A stretch of 64,000 bases of DNA, taken from Chrysomallon squamiferum. Taxonomy: Eukaryota; Mollusca; Gastropoda; Neomphalida; Peltospiridae. The notes under the pieces were generated by a model that was given only the letters and a program-made list of their open reading frames with translations, was not told where the DNA came from and made no database searches. The position numbers and the translations under genes are program-made. The stretch covers positions 25,946,744 to 26,010,743 of the forward strand of contig CM022670.1 in the NCBI GenBank assembly GCA_012295275.1. The letters run 5' to 3'. Shown one piece after another: positions 47,800 to 61,713 of the stretch (position 1 is its first letter; each line of letters starts with the position of its first letter).

Positions 47800-48874
47800 A
47801 TGTCAAGTTATACTAAAACATCACCACCTGTGTCTCCAACATCATCTAACCCACAGTCACCTTTACCTGGTAACTATGGCAATGGACTTACCAGCAGAAC
47901 TCGTTCTCAGGAAAGCAGGTTGACTGCAACAGCAAAGAGACAGAAATATTTCAAAAGACTTTTCAAATTCAAACAAATGGACTTTGAATATGCCTTTTGG
48001 CAGATGATATATCTGTTTGTTTCACCACAGAAAGTGTAAGATTTTTAAAAGAAAATGTGAAACTGCCAAATGAGACAGCAATTATGATTTATTTATTTGT
48101 TAATGATTGTTTATGTACATATTCTAAACCATACTTTTTTTATTATAAACTTTAAATATCAAATAAAAAACAAAAATGATACTTAAAAGGTGAATTAAAA
48201 TATGTTCAAACTAAAAATCAAACTAAAAATCATGAAAAAAAAGAGAAAACCCTTTTTCATCTTTATCCATGTTAAAATTTAAATTTATTCAAATTTTTCA
48301 AGTATTTATGGCTTAAATACATTACAGTTTTTAAAAAATGTGTTATCTAGCTTTATTTTTGCTATGCATTAAAATTATGTTAAAGATAAATATTAGAATA
48401 AATAGTTCTATGGAACAAAAGCAAATATAAGAATTTGTAACTTGTTCTTTAAATAAAGTGAATGAGTTTTTATTTTACAGATACAGAAATTTTCAGTATA
48501 GGAAACGTAAGTACTAATTTTTTGTAATATGTACTCATTGCAGATTCTGTGTTTTAATGCAAATGATCATAAGCCATGACATCTATAAACATAATTATTA
48601 GAGACAAACACAAATAATGCACACATTTTAAAACAACAACATTTGTAACCCACACTGTCTGCATTTTACTTTGCTTTTAAATCACAAAGAGGATAAAAAT
48701 TTCTCAAGCTTTAGGGTTTTACAACAACAGAGTTTGTTATGTGGATATTTTTATTTTTAAATGTGTAAAAATTTTATTGAAATAAATATATGAAAAAAAC
48801 CTAATAATTAAACGAATGAAAAAATAACATGAGAAGGAAGCATTATTTTTGTTCTTATGAAAACAACAACAAAG

Positions 48875-48906
<32 letters not shown>

Positions 48907-51521
48907 TACTAATATTTGTTCTGTTCCAGACACTAAAGATCAGTGGGCACGAGATGATCCTGCATTTCTGGTGCTTTTGAGTTTTTGGTTGCTTGGTAAG
49001 AAAAACAGGACTCAGCTTTCTTATTTAGAAAATAATAGAGCTTAGAAATATTAATAGATAGATAATATCTTTTAAGTACTTTTTTTTTTTTTTTAAATTG
49101 AAACAAATAAATGAGTGAACAGAATATTTATCTGAAGATGAAATATTGAGAAAAGTATTCATTATATTTCAGTTTATTTTGGAGTTGATTTTTGTTATTT
49201 TAAAGTCAGTATATTGGCTATTTATTAATCTGCTAGGCTTTTTTAAAATTATTATTAATTATTATTATTATTTTATAAAAAACATAGTTAGTCCTTCAGA
49301 GTGTCAGATTTTATTATTAGGAAATATTGGTGTCTATAATTATACAATGATATTGCTGAGATATCCAGCTATATATTTACAAATATTTAATGTAACAGTA
49401 TGTAATTTTATGTTGAATTAGATGATTTATTTTTCCATATATCAACTATATGAAATATATTTTCTGACAAGTGCCGATCGGTTTTTATATATAGTTAATA
49501 ATTGTAATTTAGTTAAAGTGTATGTCTAACTATTTTTATATTTATTTATATTCTCCAGTCTCATCAGTTGGATTTGCTGTTGTTCTTCATCTTCATTTTG
49601 TTGGATTTATCAAGTTTATTCTGTGGGTTATCTTTGTTGACTGCATTGGGGTAGGAATCTGTATTGCAACTTTGTTTTGGTAAGTTTAATTTTAATGTAG
49701 ATAACTTAGTTTATTTCATGTTAATAAAGATTACTTTTGAAAAACAATACTACATTAGCATGAATGCTCACACACATACACACAGACAGACAGATACACA
49801 CATATACCCAAAAGCTTTGTTCCCTGTCTAGTATTTACAACAAAAAGTTCATTTCCTAATAATATATAAATGTATTTAGATTTTGTTAAAAAGCAAATAC
49901 TTTTCAATTTATATATTCATGTCACTTGAACAGAAACAAGAATTTACTTTTTAGAGTTTATAAAAACGTGAAGCAATATAAAACTACTTACACAAATTTT
50001 ATATTTCATCTTAAACCATCCTCAGAAGTAAGATTTATATACCAGGTACATGTAAATTTCAAGCAAAAAGTAAATGCATTACTGAAAAAAAAAAAAACAC
50101 TTTAGTTCTCTAACTTTATATGTAATTGTTATACAAGTAGCCAAAATAAAAAATATAATAAATAAGTAAGTAAATGAATAAAGAAAGAAAACAATAAAGA
50201 TATTAAAATAAAAAAAATTAAAATAATGAAATAAATAAAACTGCTGGTAACAATTGGAGTGATTTTCATAATTTTGTTTTCAACGTGCAAAGATGTTTTC
50301 CCACTGTTTTCACACAGGTTCGTAACAAACCGCTACATGGTGATATCTCCACCGCGGGGCCAGGACGTGGAGTGGGCGTATGCGTTTGATGTTCATTTAA
50401 ACGCCTTTTTCCCTCTTCTTATGATTCTTCATCTTTTCCAACTCTTCTTTCTCAAACGTGAGCATTTACCTATCAGATAATGAAAATAAATAATTATTCC
50501 CACTAAGATTTGAAAAACAGTGTTCTCAAAGACATTTACAAAATCAAATAAGATTCATTATTGTTGTTGTTGTTGTTATTGAACAAAAATATTTTCAGAG
50601 TTTAAAAATTTCAGAATTGTGAATAACTAATTTATACAACTTCCCAGTCATTTTAGTTAAATTAAACATTAGTGAAAATGTATTTTGTGATGAAATTGAT
50701 GCAGATTTTGACACATTTGGTCATGATTATTCATTATCCTGAGATAGTTTTGATTTGTTTTTATGCAGATTTCATCATTCTTGATAATATCGTGTCTCGG
50801 CTTTTTGGAAATACACTTTGGCTTATAGCTATAGGATACTACGTTTACATAACCTTCCTGGGTTATAGTGGTGAGTTCTGTCATCAGAAAAAATCGTAAT
50901 CACAAATATATTTAATCATCATTTTCTTTAATGGAAATAATATTTTTTATTTTAGTGTTTATTAAAATTACCAGTTCATTGCTTATATATATTCTTCACT
51001 GATAATCAAGTCTAACTCTCTAAGTAAAAACTTTATTCTTGAAGTGGTGTTTAACATAACATTTAACAATGTTTAAAAGTTTATAAATCTCTATTTTTAT
51101 GTGTTAAATTTTATTCACATATGTGCTTCGTAACCTCTTAATTTTTCAGTGCCTCATTACAGAAATCATTTAAGGTTTAAATGTTACACTATGTAAAAAG
51201 TGCAGTCAATTTTGTAATAATGTTTATGAGTGTTTATACCTAATATAGCATCATTCATGTTTTCTCACAGTGAACAGGGGTTACTATCATCCAGGTTGAA
51301 AATTGCTGATTTACATGAAACAAAAATGTCTGTCATTTACTTTTCTGCTGACACGTTGAACTGATTTTGAATTCTTTGTTTCAGCTCTGCCATTTCTGAA
51401 GAATACTAGAACACTGTTGTTTCCAATGACAGGACTGGTTCTTGTGTATATCTTATCACTAGCTCTTGGCTGGAACTTCAGCCAAGGACTCTGTAACTTT
51501 TACCAATTCAGAGTGTTATAG
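47800..51521 (+). CDS. UNC50: UNC-50 family inner nuclear/Golgi membrane protein
   Basis: Seven coding exons: 47800-48035, 48481-48506, 48930-48995, 49559-49679, 50318-50457, 50769-50870 and 51385-51521 (TAG); phases all close; 275 residues against about 259 in human. The acceptor at 47775 precedes 24 bases of 5' UTR. Family-defining strings: FKQMDFEYAFWQMIYLF, QWARDDPAFLVLLSFWLL, DVEWAYAFDVHLNAFFPLL, GNTLWLIAIGYYVYITFLGY and ALGWNFSQGLCNFY. Several hydrophobic segments indicate a multi-pass protein. UNC-50 is known for Golgi-associated trafficking, notably assembly and transport of nicotinic acetylcholine receptors in nematodes. The Ser/Thr/Pro-rich first 40 residues are lineage-variable. 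Exon 2 is only 26 bases. Confidence 0.96.
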
Positions 51522-53830
51522 CACACGTTCAAATGAAACAAGGTATATTTATTTTTTAACAATCAGAACTTTGTTATTAATAAATATTAACTTTTTTTCT
51601 TTCCTTATTTTTGTTATTATTTATTTATTTATTTATTATTATTTTAGTTGTTGAAATAATAAAATCCTCAGATTTTCTTACAAGGTACACAAGTGTATCT
51701 TGGGAAATATTTATTTTATGCAAATATTTGTTAAATGTGAAATTATGTCGAATGTAATTATATGTGCTTTTTGGAGAATCTTTTTGAAGTTAAAATTTAA
51801 TTTATGTGGTGCAAATCAAGCAGAACATTTCCCTAAATTATCATCCAAACAATTATTTTTTGTTCAATGGTTAGTTAATTGTCATATCAAGAATGTTGAA
51901 TTATTTGTAAACTGACACTTTAATAGTTATTTTTGTTATCTTTTCCATAATTTAAATTTATTTTTTAAATTTTTATTAATTTTAAAAATATCATACTAAT
52001 TTTTTTTTTTTTTTAATGCCTATACATTAAGAAAAGTAGATAGAGAGTAGAAATGTTGGGGGATATGCAGCTTGTTGTTATAACTGTATAGTACGATGTT
52101 ATGGAAAGATAATCTGTTGTATTTTTCTAATCATCAAATTAATAGAATATGGCTTCAGTTTTGTCTAAATGAACTGTAAATGATCAATATACTTGCAGGA
52201 ACAAAATGTTTACATCATAAAATATCATCTGCAATGTTACTGAAATCCTTTTGTCACATAATTAGTTTTATTTATTTATATGTATATCAGTCTTGTATAT
52301 CACTCTGTGTTTGATGAATAGTGTGCATATTTAATAATATTTAGCACATTGGTGTGATTCAAATCACAACCCAGTATTTTTGTTATCATTCTGTGAGTTG
52401 TCTCCCTTCGAATCTGAATGATTTTGATAAAAACAGTGACAGTCTTCATGATAATAAAATGAAACCAATACTGAATAATGTCATGACACTGAAAGGAAAG
52501 TTTATTACTATTGTATTAAGAACTTGATTATGTTTACATCAGAAAGGTGTAAATATCATAATATGGTGAAGATTTATGTAAAGATGTTTTTTTTTTTTTT
52601 TTTTTAAATCTTATTATTCAAATATCGTCTACTTTTAATGAACATAATTTATTTAATTACCTAATATCTTCTAACATCAGCTGTGCTAATTAAGTGATTT
52701 GAGGATGTTTTAAAACAAAAAACAAATAGTATTTAGAATGTGTTTTTGACAAACTCTGGTAACAGTGGTGCAGATAATTAAGTGCTTTAATAAAAACATG
52801 TATTTTGTGCAAAATATACTATCTGTCCACGAAGATACAGTAATGGACTGTTTAAACAAAAAATAAATTGTCAAACAAATCTCTCGTCATCTTTGAGTTT
52901 TAAGATCAGTTTCTAAAAGTTGAGTGATAACAGAAATAAAACTGAAATAGTGTTGAAACTTATTTGTGATGAAATGTTGACTGTGCCAATTAGATTTTAT
53001 TTTATAATTTTTTTTTTTTTTATTGTTTTATTATTGTTATTATTATTTAAAAAAAATTTAATGATAGTTCTCTGGTGTTAAATTAATGTGAAATATTGTT
53101 TAGTAAATTCTAATAAATTCTGTTTTATTTATGTAGCCCATAAATTGTATGTCTAGAACAAAAACCTTTTAATTAAATAAAGTTTAATAAGCTACATAAT
53201 GTACATTTTCCAGTTTTATTTTTGGAAGTTTTTCTTGAAGTTCAGTTTCAGCTTTGGCAGATGACATCAGAAAAATTGAAATTTTTTGAAAATTTACTTG
53301 AAGTTAATTTAATAACTGGGATCCCATTGACTAGTTACATTCATTTTCAAAGTATTGCTACAGTCCATGTTTTTAATAGTTTTATTTTAGTTGGAGAACA
53401 AATATAAGAAATAATTAAAAATGATACTAGAAAGTGCATCGGTGTAACCTAAGAAAACAATTATTAAACATACTGTATATATGATACATATTTATGATAA
53501 AATAAAGACTGCTTTGACATTGATAGATCTTATCAGCATCTCCATTACTGATCCAAATTCATTTTTTATTTTTTTTTTATTTCTTTGGGTTTGACAGCAT
53601 TCAAATGTTTACATCTTCAAAAACCATGCAACAGTTTCATTTTTTTTTTTTTTTTTTTTTTACCTGATGTTTGTTATGCCATTGATTTGTATTTTTGTTT
53701 ATATATGTGTATATTATTATTATTTTGTATATAGTTTTGTAAATATTTGGGTGATATGTACAGAGAAATCTCATAATTTTGTAATAATGCCACTTTCAAC
53801 CAGTGTAATAAAGACAAACAAAAAGGTTTT
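51522..53830 (+). other. Probable long 3' UTR of UNC50
   Basis: No further ORF with family features is seen. AATAAA motifs on the plus strand at 53176-53181, 53501-53506 and 53807-53812 are candidate poly(A) signals; the last is followed by a T/G-rich stretch. Without transcripts the end is uncertain. Confidence 0.4.
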
Positions 53831-55515
53831 AAATTGTTGTTTATTTCCTCCTTTGTGAATTTGTAAACAAAGAAATGAAATATTCAAGATCTTCATTCAC
53901 CATTTTGTTTTCAGTCAAAAATAAGTCAATTTTTTTCATTTCGAAATCTTAAAAACAATTTAGCCATTCATTCAGATGTGTAACATAATTGTAGAATTAT
54001 AATATACATATAAATGAAACATTTAAAAAAGAATATATATACCTTTTTTCAACACCACTGAATCAAACAAATATATCATAATGTATAGAAAGTGACAAAT
54101 TTAAAACAAAAATTATAATGCTGAATGTGCTTAAAAATCTCAAAACATTAAGTTATTAATGAAGCCAGCATTAGAATACATTTCTTTATCGATTTTTAAT
54201 TTTTTGATATGAATTTGCTTGTTACATTTTGGAGCTATTCTCAAAACTAACATAAGTACTTTTGTATAGGCCTACATCTGTTTGATTATGGATCATGTAA
54301 ATAGGAAAGTACATCAACAAACTCAAACCTTATTCTGCAGTTATTAATGATCTGGTTTGACACTGTAAATCTAGTTTTTCTTTGACATAATTTCTATATT
54401 GCATCTACTGTTATTGTAATATTTATTAGCAATATATTCTGGAGTGGCTCTAATTAAAATACATATACAAACTGATAAACAAATACAAACTGATAAACAG
54501 TCTTGCATGAATCTCGAGCAGTATACTTTATTGAAGTTTAAAAAAATTAAAGAACTGTATGCATAACTTAAAACAAAAAGTATTATTAATTAGCTTGCAA
54601 TGGTTATAAATAACAAAGTAATCTATAACAGACTGGACATAATAATGCACAAAAATAATTATAAATTACTGTTTATTATTTCTGTATGATGTACAAAAGA
54701 GCCCTGGGTTTCATTTGGATCAACATAAAATTGAGGTACAATAAATCTCAAATACAAAAATGAAGTTCATATATGGCACAAATTCATGATGCAATCTCCA
54801 CAATATATTATAGAGACAATTGCAATAAAAATATATAAATCAATTTAAAATTCAAGATGCAAATAAACTTTCAGTGATTTACATAATATGATACACTAAT
54901 ATGTTTGTTAAAACCAAAATAATGACTCAAACATACTTGAAGCCACAAAAAAGTGAACATTAAAAACTTCATGACCATTTATACACTACTGTACAGTGAT
55001 AATGAAAATAAAAATTATCACAATAGCAACAAAAATAAAAATATGTAAATTGTTTCACACTTGAACTTTGAAGCACGTGATACAAACTGGTTGCAATGTA
55101 CAGTGATATCTTTATGTGAATATCAAAAAATAATAACAGCAATCAAAATAATAACACATCAAGACACAATGGAATTCATAAATTTAAAAATGCTATAAAT
55201 ATCAGAATTGTAGAAATGTGATGTGTGTAACATTGTGTTTATACATACATACATATATATATCTATATATATATACAGTAGATACATTATATATATATAT
55301 ATATATATAATGTATGTATAAACACGTGTATATATGTATTTATAGTTATGTATAGTTGTGACGTCTCATGAAAATAAAACCTGTTATGTGCTTCAAGTCA
55401 CATGACGTAATAATACACTGGTTATGATGATTCTAATACATCACAGCACTCTTGTTCCACTTCGAGCTACCCGCGATCCACGACTCACTCAAGTCCACGT
55501 GTTGTGACTGGGTTG
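53831..55515. other. Region between convergent UNC50 and PLPPR-like genes
   Basis: No coding signal. A reverse-strand AATAAA at 54532-54527 may end the PLPPR-like transcript. A palindromic (TA)-rich hairpin (GTTTATACATACATA versus TATGTATAAAC) spans about 55238-55322. Confidence 0.4.
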
Positions 55516-58064
55516 CTAGTCACATGTGAGAAGACGTTCCTTGCAGATAGGAGTTTTGTCTGTTGTAATTTTCCACCGTGTGAACGAGATCCTTCTGAAA
55601 TGTGTTGTATGGTCTACGTCTGTATTTGCTTTCAGAGGAGTCGTTTGAAAGTCGATGGTGCATGTGTGCCCGTGGTATATGCAGGAAGGGTAATCCAGAG
55701 GTCTTTTGATGTTGTATTTGTCCTGACAGAAAACAAATGACGTTTTAATCTACATACATACACATATATATATAATAAACAAAATCTATAAAAAATTAAA
55801 TATTGTTATTTCTTTGCCTTAATGGTATGTTGAACAGTCATAATTTTGTTACATATATAGTTAAAGACTATACTGAAAATGAAAACTGATGGAGTCTTAT
55901 TTTTCAGTTAGTAGTTAGGTGTCTTTCATATGCACATCACATATGCAAGGAAGTATCTATAATTTCTCCTGATATGCCACTTATGGGAGACTGATAGAAA
56001 AGAAACAGTCTGATCAGAGCACAGAGGAGGACTGATCGTATGACCAATCATACATTATGCCAGTACTATACCAATGAGCAATAACAACTTGGCTCATACA
56101 TAAATTCAACTTACTTCGTATTGATAATAGTTATCAGCTACCATCGAGTTTATAAAGTGCAGCAGTTTCCATTGTGATATGTTTTCACGAAAGTTGTTCA
56201 AAATTGTGACTCCCTGAAAATGAAAAGTAATAAAAATACATTAACAGAAACAATGACTCCTTCTTGTAATAATTGTTTAGAAATAATCATTCATTTTGTT
56301 TTGCTTCCAAAAGCTGAAAGTGATAAAGATTTTGTCCAACAGACTATTTGGTAGGTATATTGTATTTCAAAACTTTTTGAACCAATATTTTTTTATATTA
56401 AGGCCAGATGTTTTAAAACACAAATGGCACAAAATTGTAATTTTAAATCTTTTAAAATCAAACTGAACTCACTAAGTATATAGCCATAATGATGCCCATC
56501 ACGTAGCCAACGACGACGTCAGTCCAGAAACTGCGACAGAGGGCGATCTCAGCCAGACCACACATTAGAGACAGCATGACAAATATCAGAGACAGAAATG
56601 GGCGGATAATTCTTAACACTGTGTGCGTGCATAGCTCCATGAATGTATATCTGAAGAAGAAAACATTTTTAGAAACGACAATAATAAAATACTAGCAATA
56701 TAATTATGACAAACAAAACTTCAGTAGACTCAGGCTTTATAGAATTTGCAAACTCGAACGCTGTTAATGTAGTTGACCTAACGCTAGTCCTATATCAATT
56801 ACATAAAAGGTGAAACGTTAGGCTAAATGTCCAGATAATGTATATCTCTTATAGCAGTCACTTAAAGCAGTGTTGACAACGTTTCATCTCAAATTTGAGT
56901 TCTTAACGATAAACCTTTACCAGAATCATTCAAATGTGCTGTGAGTTATACTTACAGATATAAACACTGATGCAAAACTCGTCAAAGATGCATTCATGGA
57001 CGGAAAGGACGTCCTGAAAATAATAAAAATAAATAATATGAAATACAGTTGTACCTTGACTTGCGAGTTTAATTCGTTCCGTAACTCAATTTGCTCGTAT
57101 ATCAAATCAATTTTCCGAAATGAAATTAAGTGAAATACCATTAATCTGTTCCAGCCCCCAAGAAACCACCCCAGTTTTTTGGTAATCTGTTTTTAAATAA
57201 GAAAAATATATTTATAAATGACAAATAACAAAATAAAAGAGAATGTAAAGAAATAAACTGGTTTTGTAAAGTGTATTTATCTTGGAGATAGATGTTGTGT
57301 TCTTCTTGCGCCAACTAGCGGCGGCGTATCTGAAACTCACTCGTAACTTGGATTTTGGCTCGCAACTCAAAGCAACAAATCGATAGAGCGACTGCTTGTA
57401 ACTCGGAAAACTCGTAAGTTGGAGGACTCGTAAGTCAAGGTACCACTGTATTTATTTATCTTGGATCAGCTGTTATTAATATTTCTATAAATATAAGCAC
57501 TTGTTAAAAGCACAGTAGTTCATATAAATGTATACTTACTTGCAAACATGAGCGTACGACCATCGGCGAAAAAGAAAATTAAAAAAAATTGGTACTTGTG
57601 TTTTTGTACTTCGGCCAAATCAGTGACTCTTTCACATCCCCTTAACCAAAGAGTTCCATACAAGGGAAAAAAAAAAAACAAAAGAAAGTACAGGGCCACG
57701 CAGAAGTATGTCTTTCTTTATCCTGTATTAAAATAAATAAACTGATTAAAATAAAATAACCACCTATCTATTTATTTACCTTCCTTCCCTGACTGCGTAT
57801 TTGTCTTTATTTAAACACAGTTCATCGCCTCCCAGGCTGCCGTTCAGTACGTTACAACCGGTTACATTCACCTGACACAGTTCAAGGAAGTTAGGACGCA
57901 GTCGTCCCGTCATGATTTTTATAATGTCCACAAATATCATCAGAGCAAATCCCCCAAATACAAAAACTCCTGAAATAAAAGTTAAATATTTCATGATTTG
58001 TTTTTGAATTATTTCAAGTCACTGTATTTTGATTCCGGTTTCAAAAAATCGTTTTGCAATTTAA

Positions 58065-58128
<64 letters not shown>

Positions 58129-58213
58129 GAATGGAAAGATAGTACAATTCCTTTTAATATATATGTGAAACTTTACAAAGTAAAATTATTTAAAACTTTT
58201 GTATCGGGTAAAA

Positions 58214-58252
<39 letters not shown>

Positions 58253-58972
58253 CAATAACAGTAATTTACATTTTAGTTTTAGAAACACTGTTATGTATAA
58301 TGCAGTATAATACATACAAGTGATACAACTCCACTATACAATACAAAATAACTTAGCACTATACTACTTTAAACTAAACGTTTTTATTAAAAGTATTAGT
58401 AGTAGTAGTAGTAGTAGTAGTAGCAGCAGCAGGATTTACAATAAAATAATACATTTAAAAATATTTTTAAATTATAACTATGACGAAAATTAATATAAAT
58501 ATTCATTCTAACTCTTGATAAGAAAAAAATATATAATTTTCATTGTATTTTCACAGTTCTATCTCTCACTGTCGTCGTTACTGAAAAACGAACTCACCCA
58601 GGAATCTGACGAGTCGGCGAAACACCTGGGGAAGAGCACAATGCCGATTCATTACGTGTACAATTTTCTGCGGCTCGGCCGTAAATGTGAACATACCGAT
58701 CTCTCCTATTAAAATCTGAAATTTTAATTAATTTATACAGTTTTCACGTAATGTACGAATTAATCAATATATTTGATTATTAGAGTGTAAACAGATATCA
58801 GTCATATGCTGGTTTTTGTAAAGGAGAGAAAACGACAATTTCCATTCTGTTAATAGAAAGTAATCTTTTATATTTACGTTCTTTTCCTGATACAGGAATG
58901 TTCATACCCCTGACTTAGATTTATAAGTAACTGCACGGGTATTGAAAAATTGCCCAAAGTGTAATGATGATG

Positions 58973-59025
<53 letters not shown>

Positions 59026-59030
59026 CCGAA

Positions 59031-59062
<32 letters not shown>

Positions 59063-59883
59063 CCCTCCCAAAAACCAATAAAAACCAACAAAAAACAAGA
59101 AATCCCCCCCCAAAACCCCCCCCAAAAACAAAACAAATTAAAACAAACAATATCTTAGATGTTTATTTACATATTCACATTTCTGTAACTTAATCGTGTT
59201 AACATCAACTATGTTTAATTTTCTTCGTAAGAATTTCATATTCTTAATCATCATCCAAATGAAGTAAACCTAGTATCTAAGTAATAATTCTATGTCTATT
59301 ATCTGATCAAACAGCATAAAATTACGAAAAAGAAAGTGCCTTTCGTCAAACGACTTTCAGGATTTATCAAAAACAAGAAAGGAGAATGAGCAGACGTACG
59401 ACAAATGGCGGAACGCAGAAGCTGAGCGCATAGACTGCTTCATCGGGCACCTTGGCGTTGAAGGCGAAATCGGGCATTAAAGGGGCGTTGTCCTCTGCAC
59501 ACGACAACGTGGGGTCCGTGCACGAGAAGTTCTGACGTCGCAGAGGAAATATATCCGTCCATCTAAAAAAAAAAAAAAAAAATAATAATAAAAACAAAAT
59601 AATAATAATAAATAAATAAATAAATAAATAAAATATTTTTAAAAATCTCTAATTCCCAATAATGTAGGCCGTAGCAATATTTCGTATGTTAACTATTTGT
59701 CTTAATCATATCAGTTAATAATAATTCTGTCTCTATTTTTGCTCTCACCGACAGTTTTCTACTGATAGTCAAAATAATAATAATAATAATAATAAAAATT
59801 AATTAAAAAAAAACTTAAAGTACTTGTATAAAGTTGTGAGTTATCCCAGTTATCCCAGTAACATTCAATTATAATTAGAAATT

Positions 59884-59946
<63 letters not shown>

Positions 59947-60825
59947 CAGAGCACGCACAAACAAAACAACACAGTCTAAGAAACATAGATTTATTGTGTT
60001 TATCTAACCCTGACAGTGCATTCCTGATGCTGTCCTGGGATTTAATCGAATCTGCCCACAACAAAAGAAAAACTGTTTCACACTAAACTCCTAACGATTG
60101 TCAATACGTTAAAATAGAAACATAAACATGGCTAACAGTCGATCTCTGTTGCCAGTGCTGTTCTTTAATTAGCCATTTGTTAATGAAGCAAAAACCCAGA
60201 CAAACAGCGAATTATTTCGTTAGCTTTGTTTGCAGTATTTTAGACCCTGGGCACAGTTAGAGTCAGACTTAACTATTCACCGTAGTTCCAAGTTCATGGC
60301 TGAGTTTGACACTGAAGGTTAAATGAGTGAAAGAGAATGTTTGATAGATATTTCGAATGTGTTACATTTGGAAAATGTATGTTGCCATGGTTCTGTTTAC
60401 TTGTAAACTCCTTTTCTGTCTCGACTCTCCGTCTGTCTGTCTGTCTGTCTGTCTGCTTGTTTGTCTGTCTATCAAAATTTCAGTCCCTACATCTCCATCT
60501 AATTCCTCTGTCGTCATTATCTGTAAATTATTTAATTCTGATTAGTTTCTTAAACTTCTTGATTATTATTTTTTTATTTTATATTTTAGTTATTAATTAT
60601 TATAAATTTTTAAAAAGTACCTTAAATGTTTACAACAGATATTTCTTTTTTTTATTTTCTTTTTTGACAACTGCGTTTCAAACATTAATATTTAGAAATT
60701 AACCTTCAGTGTAATTTCAAAGCAAGCATCACAGATTAAGGAGCTTACATGTTGTGTTAGAATATCAATAAGGAAATAGAATTGAGATTTAATAGTTAAT
60801 ATTTTTACATACTAGTAGTCTATTT

Positions 60826-60864
<39 letters not shown>

Positions 60865-61036
60865 TTATTTTTGTACTTTTTTTTTTTTCTTGTATTTTTT
60901 TAATTATATATATATGTTTTTTTGTTTAGTTTTGAATGTTAAATAATGATCTTTATTCTGGTTCTGATTTCTAAATTAATAACATTTTTGTCTGAATTTA
61001 TCCTGAAAATATTTTCCTATATTTAAAATACAACGG

Positions 61037-61069
<33 letters not shown>

Positions 61070-61614
61070 AAACCCAAACCTGAGTCACCCACATCATCAA
61101 AGAAGTAAACGTTGAGATTCTTTTTAAGAGAATTAAAACATCAAATATTGAACGCCTGGGAAAACACAAGGCAAGTTAAAATAGCGTTTGTTCAGAGCTG
61201 AGATATGCATTTTGTCAGTCACTGTTGCCGAACATGTTTTGTTTTAGCAAATGTCAAATGGATTTTTTCGCGTTGGCTTTCGCTGTTAAGAACGTGGTTC
61301 ATCTTGTGTGGAACCGCTTCACACCGTCACGTCGTGCCGCGTGTACATTGAACGTGGCTGTGTTTGGAGGGTAAACAAGAGATGCAATTGGAAACGAGCA
61401 GAAAGAAAACAAAATGCTGGGTTTGTCTCACCATCAGCAAAAGCTGCGGATTACATCACTAAGGATACTCTCAGAGGAGATAAATAATTAAGACATAAGA
61501 AAAGTATTATTTGCTGGCAGCAGTGAAAGGTGACCCTTGGAAAAACATCGTATATTGTTTGTTCTGCCCTACCTCATTCTTGTACATAATTTTGTTTTTC
61601 TTTTGTGTGTTTCA

Positions 61615-61713
<99 letters not shown>

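Noticed and set aside
58515-58712. Plus-strand ORF with LGKSTMPIHYVYNFLRL
   Set aside because: Antisense of PLPPR-like exon 58715-58598, whose minus-strand reading has the family motif GEIGMFTF and correct phases.
58874-59193. Overlapping ORFs rich in Ile, Tyr, Asn, Lys or Phe
   Set aside because: Translations of AAT, poly-A and C-run repeats on both strands.
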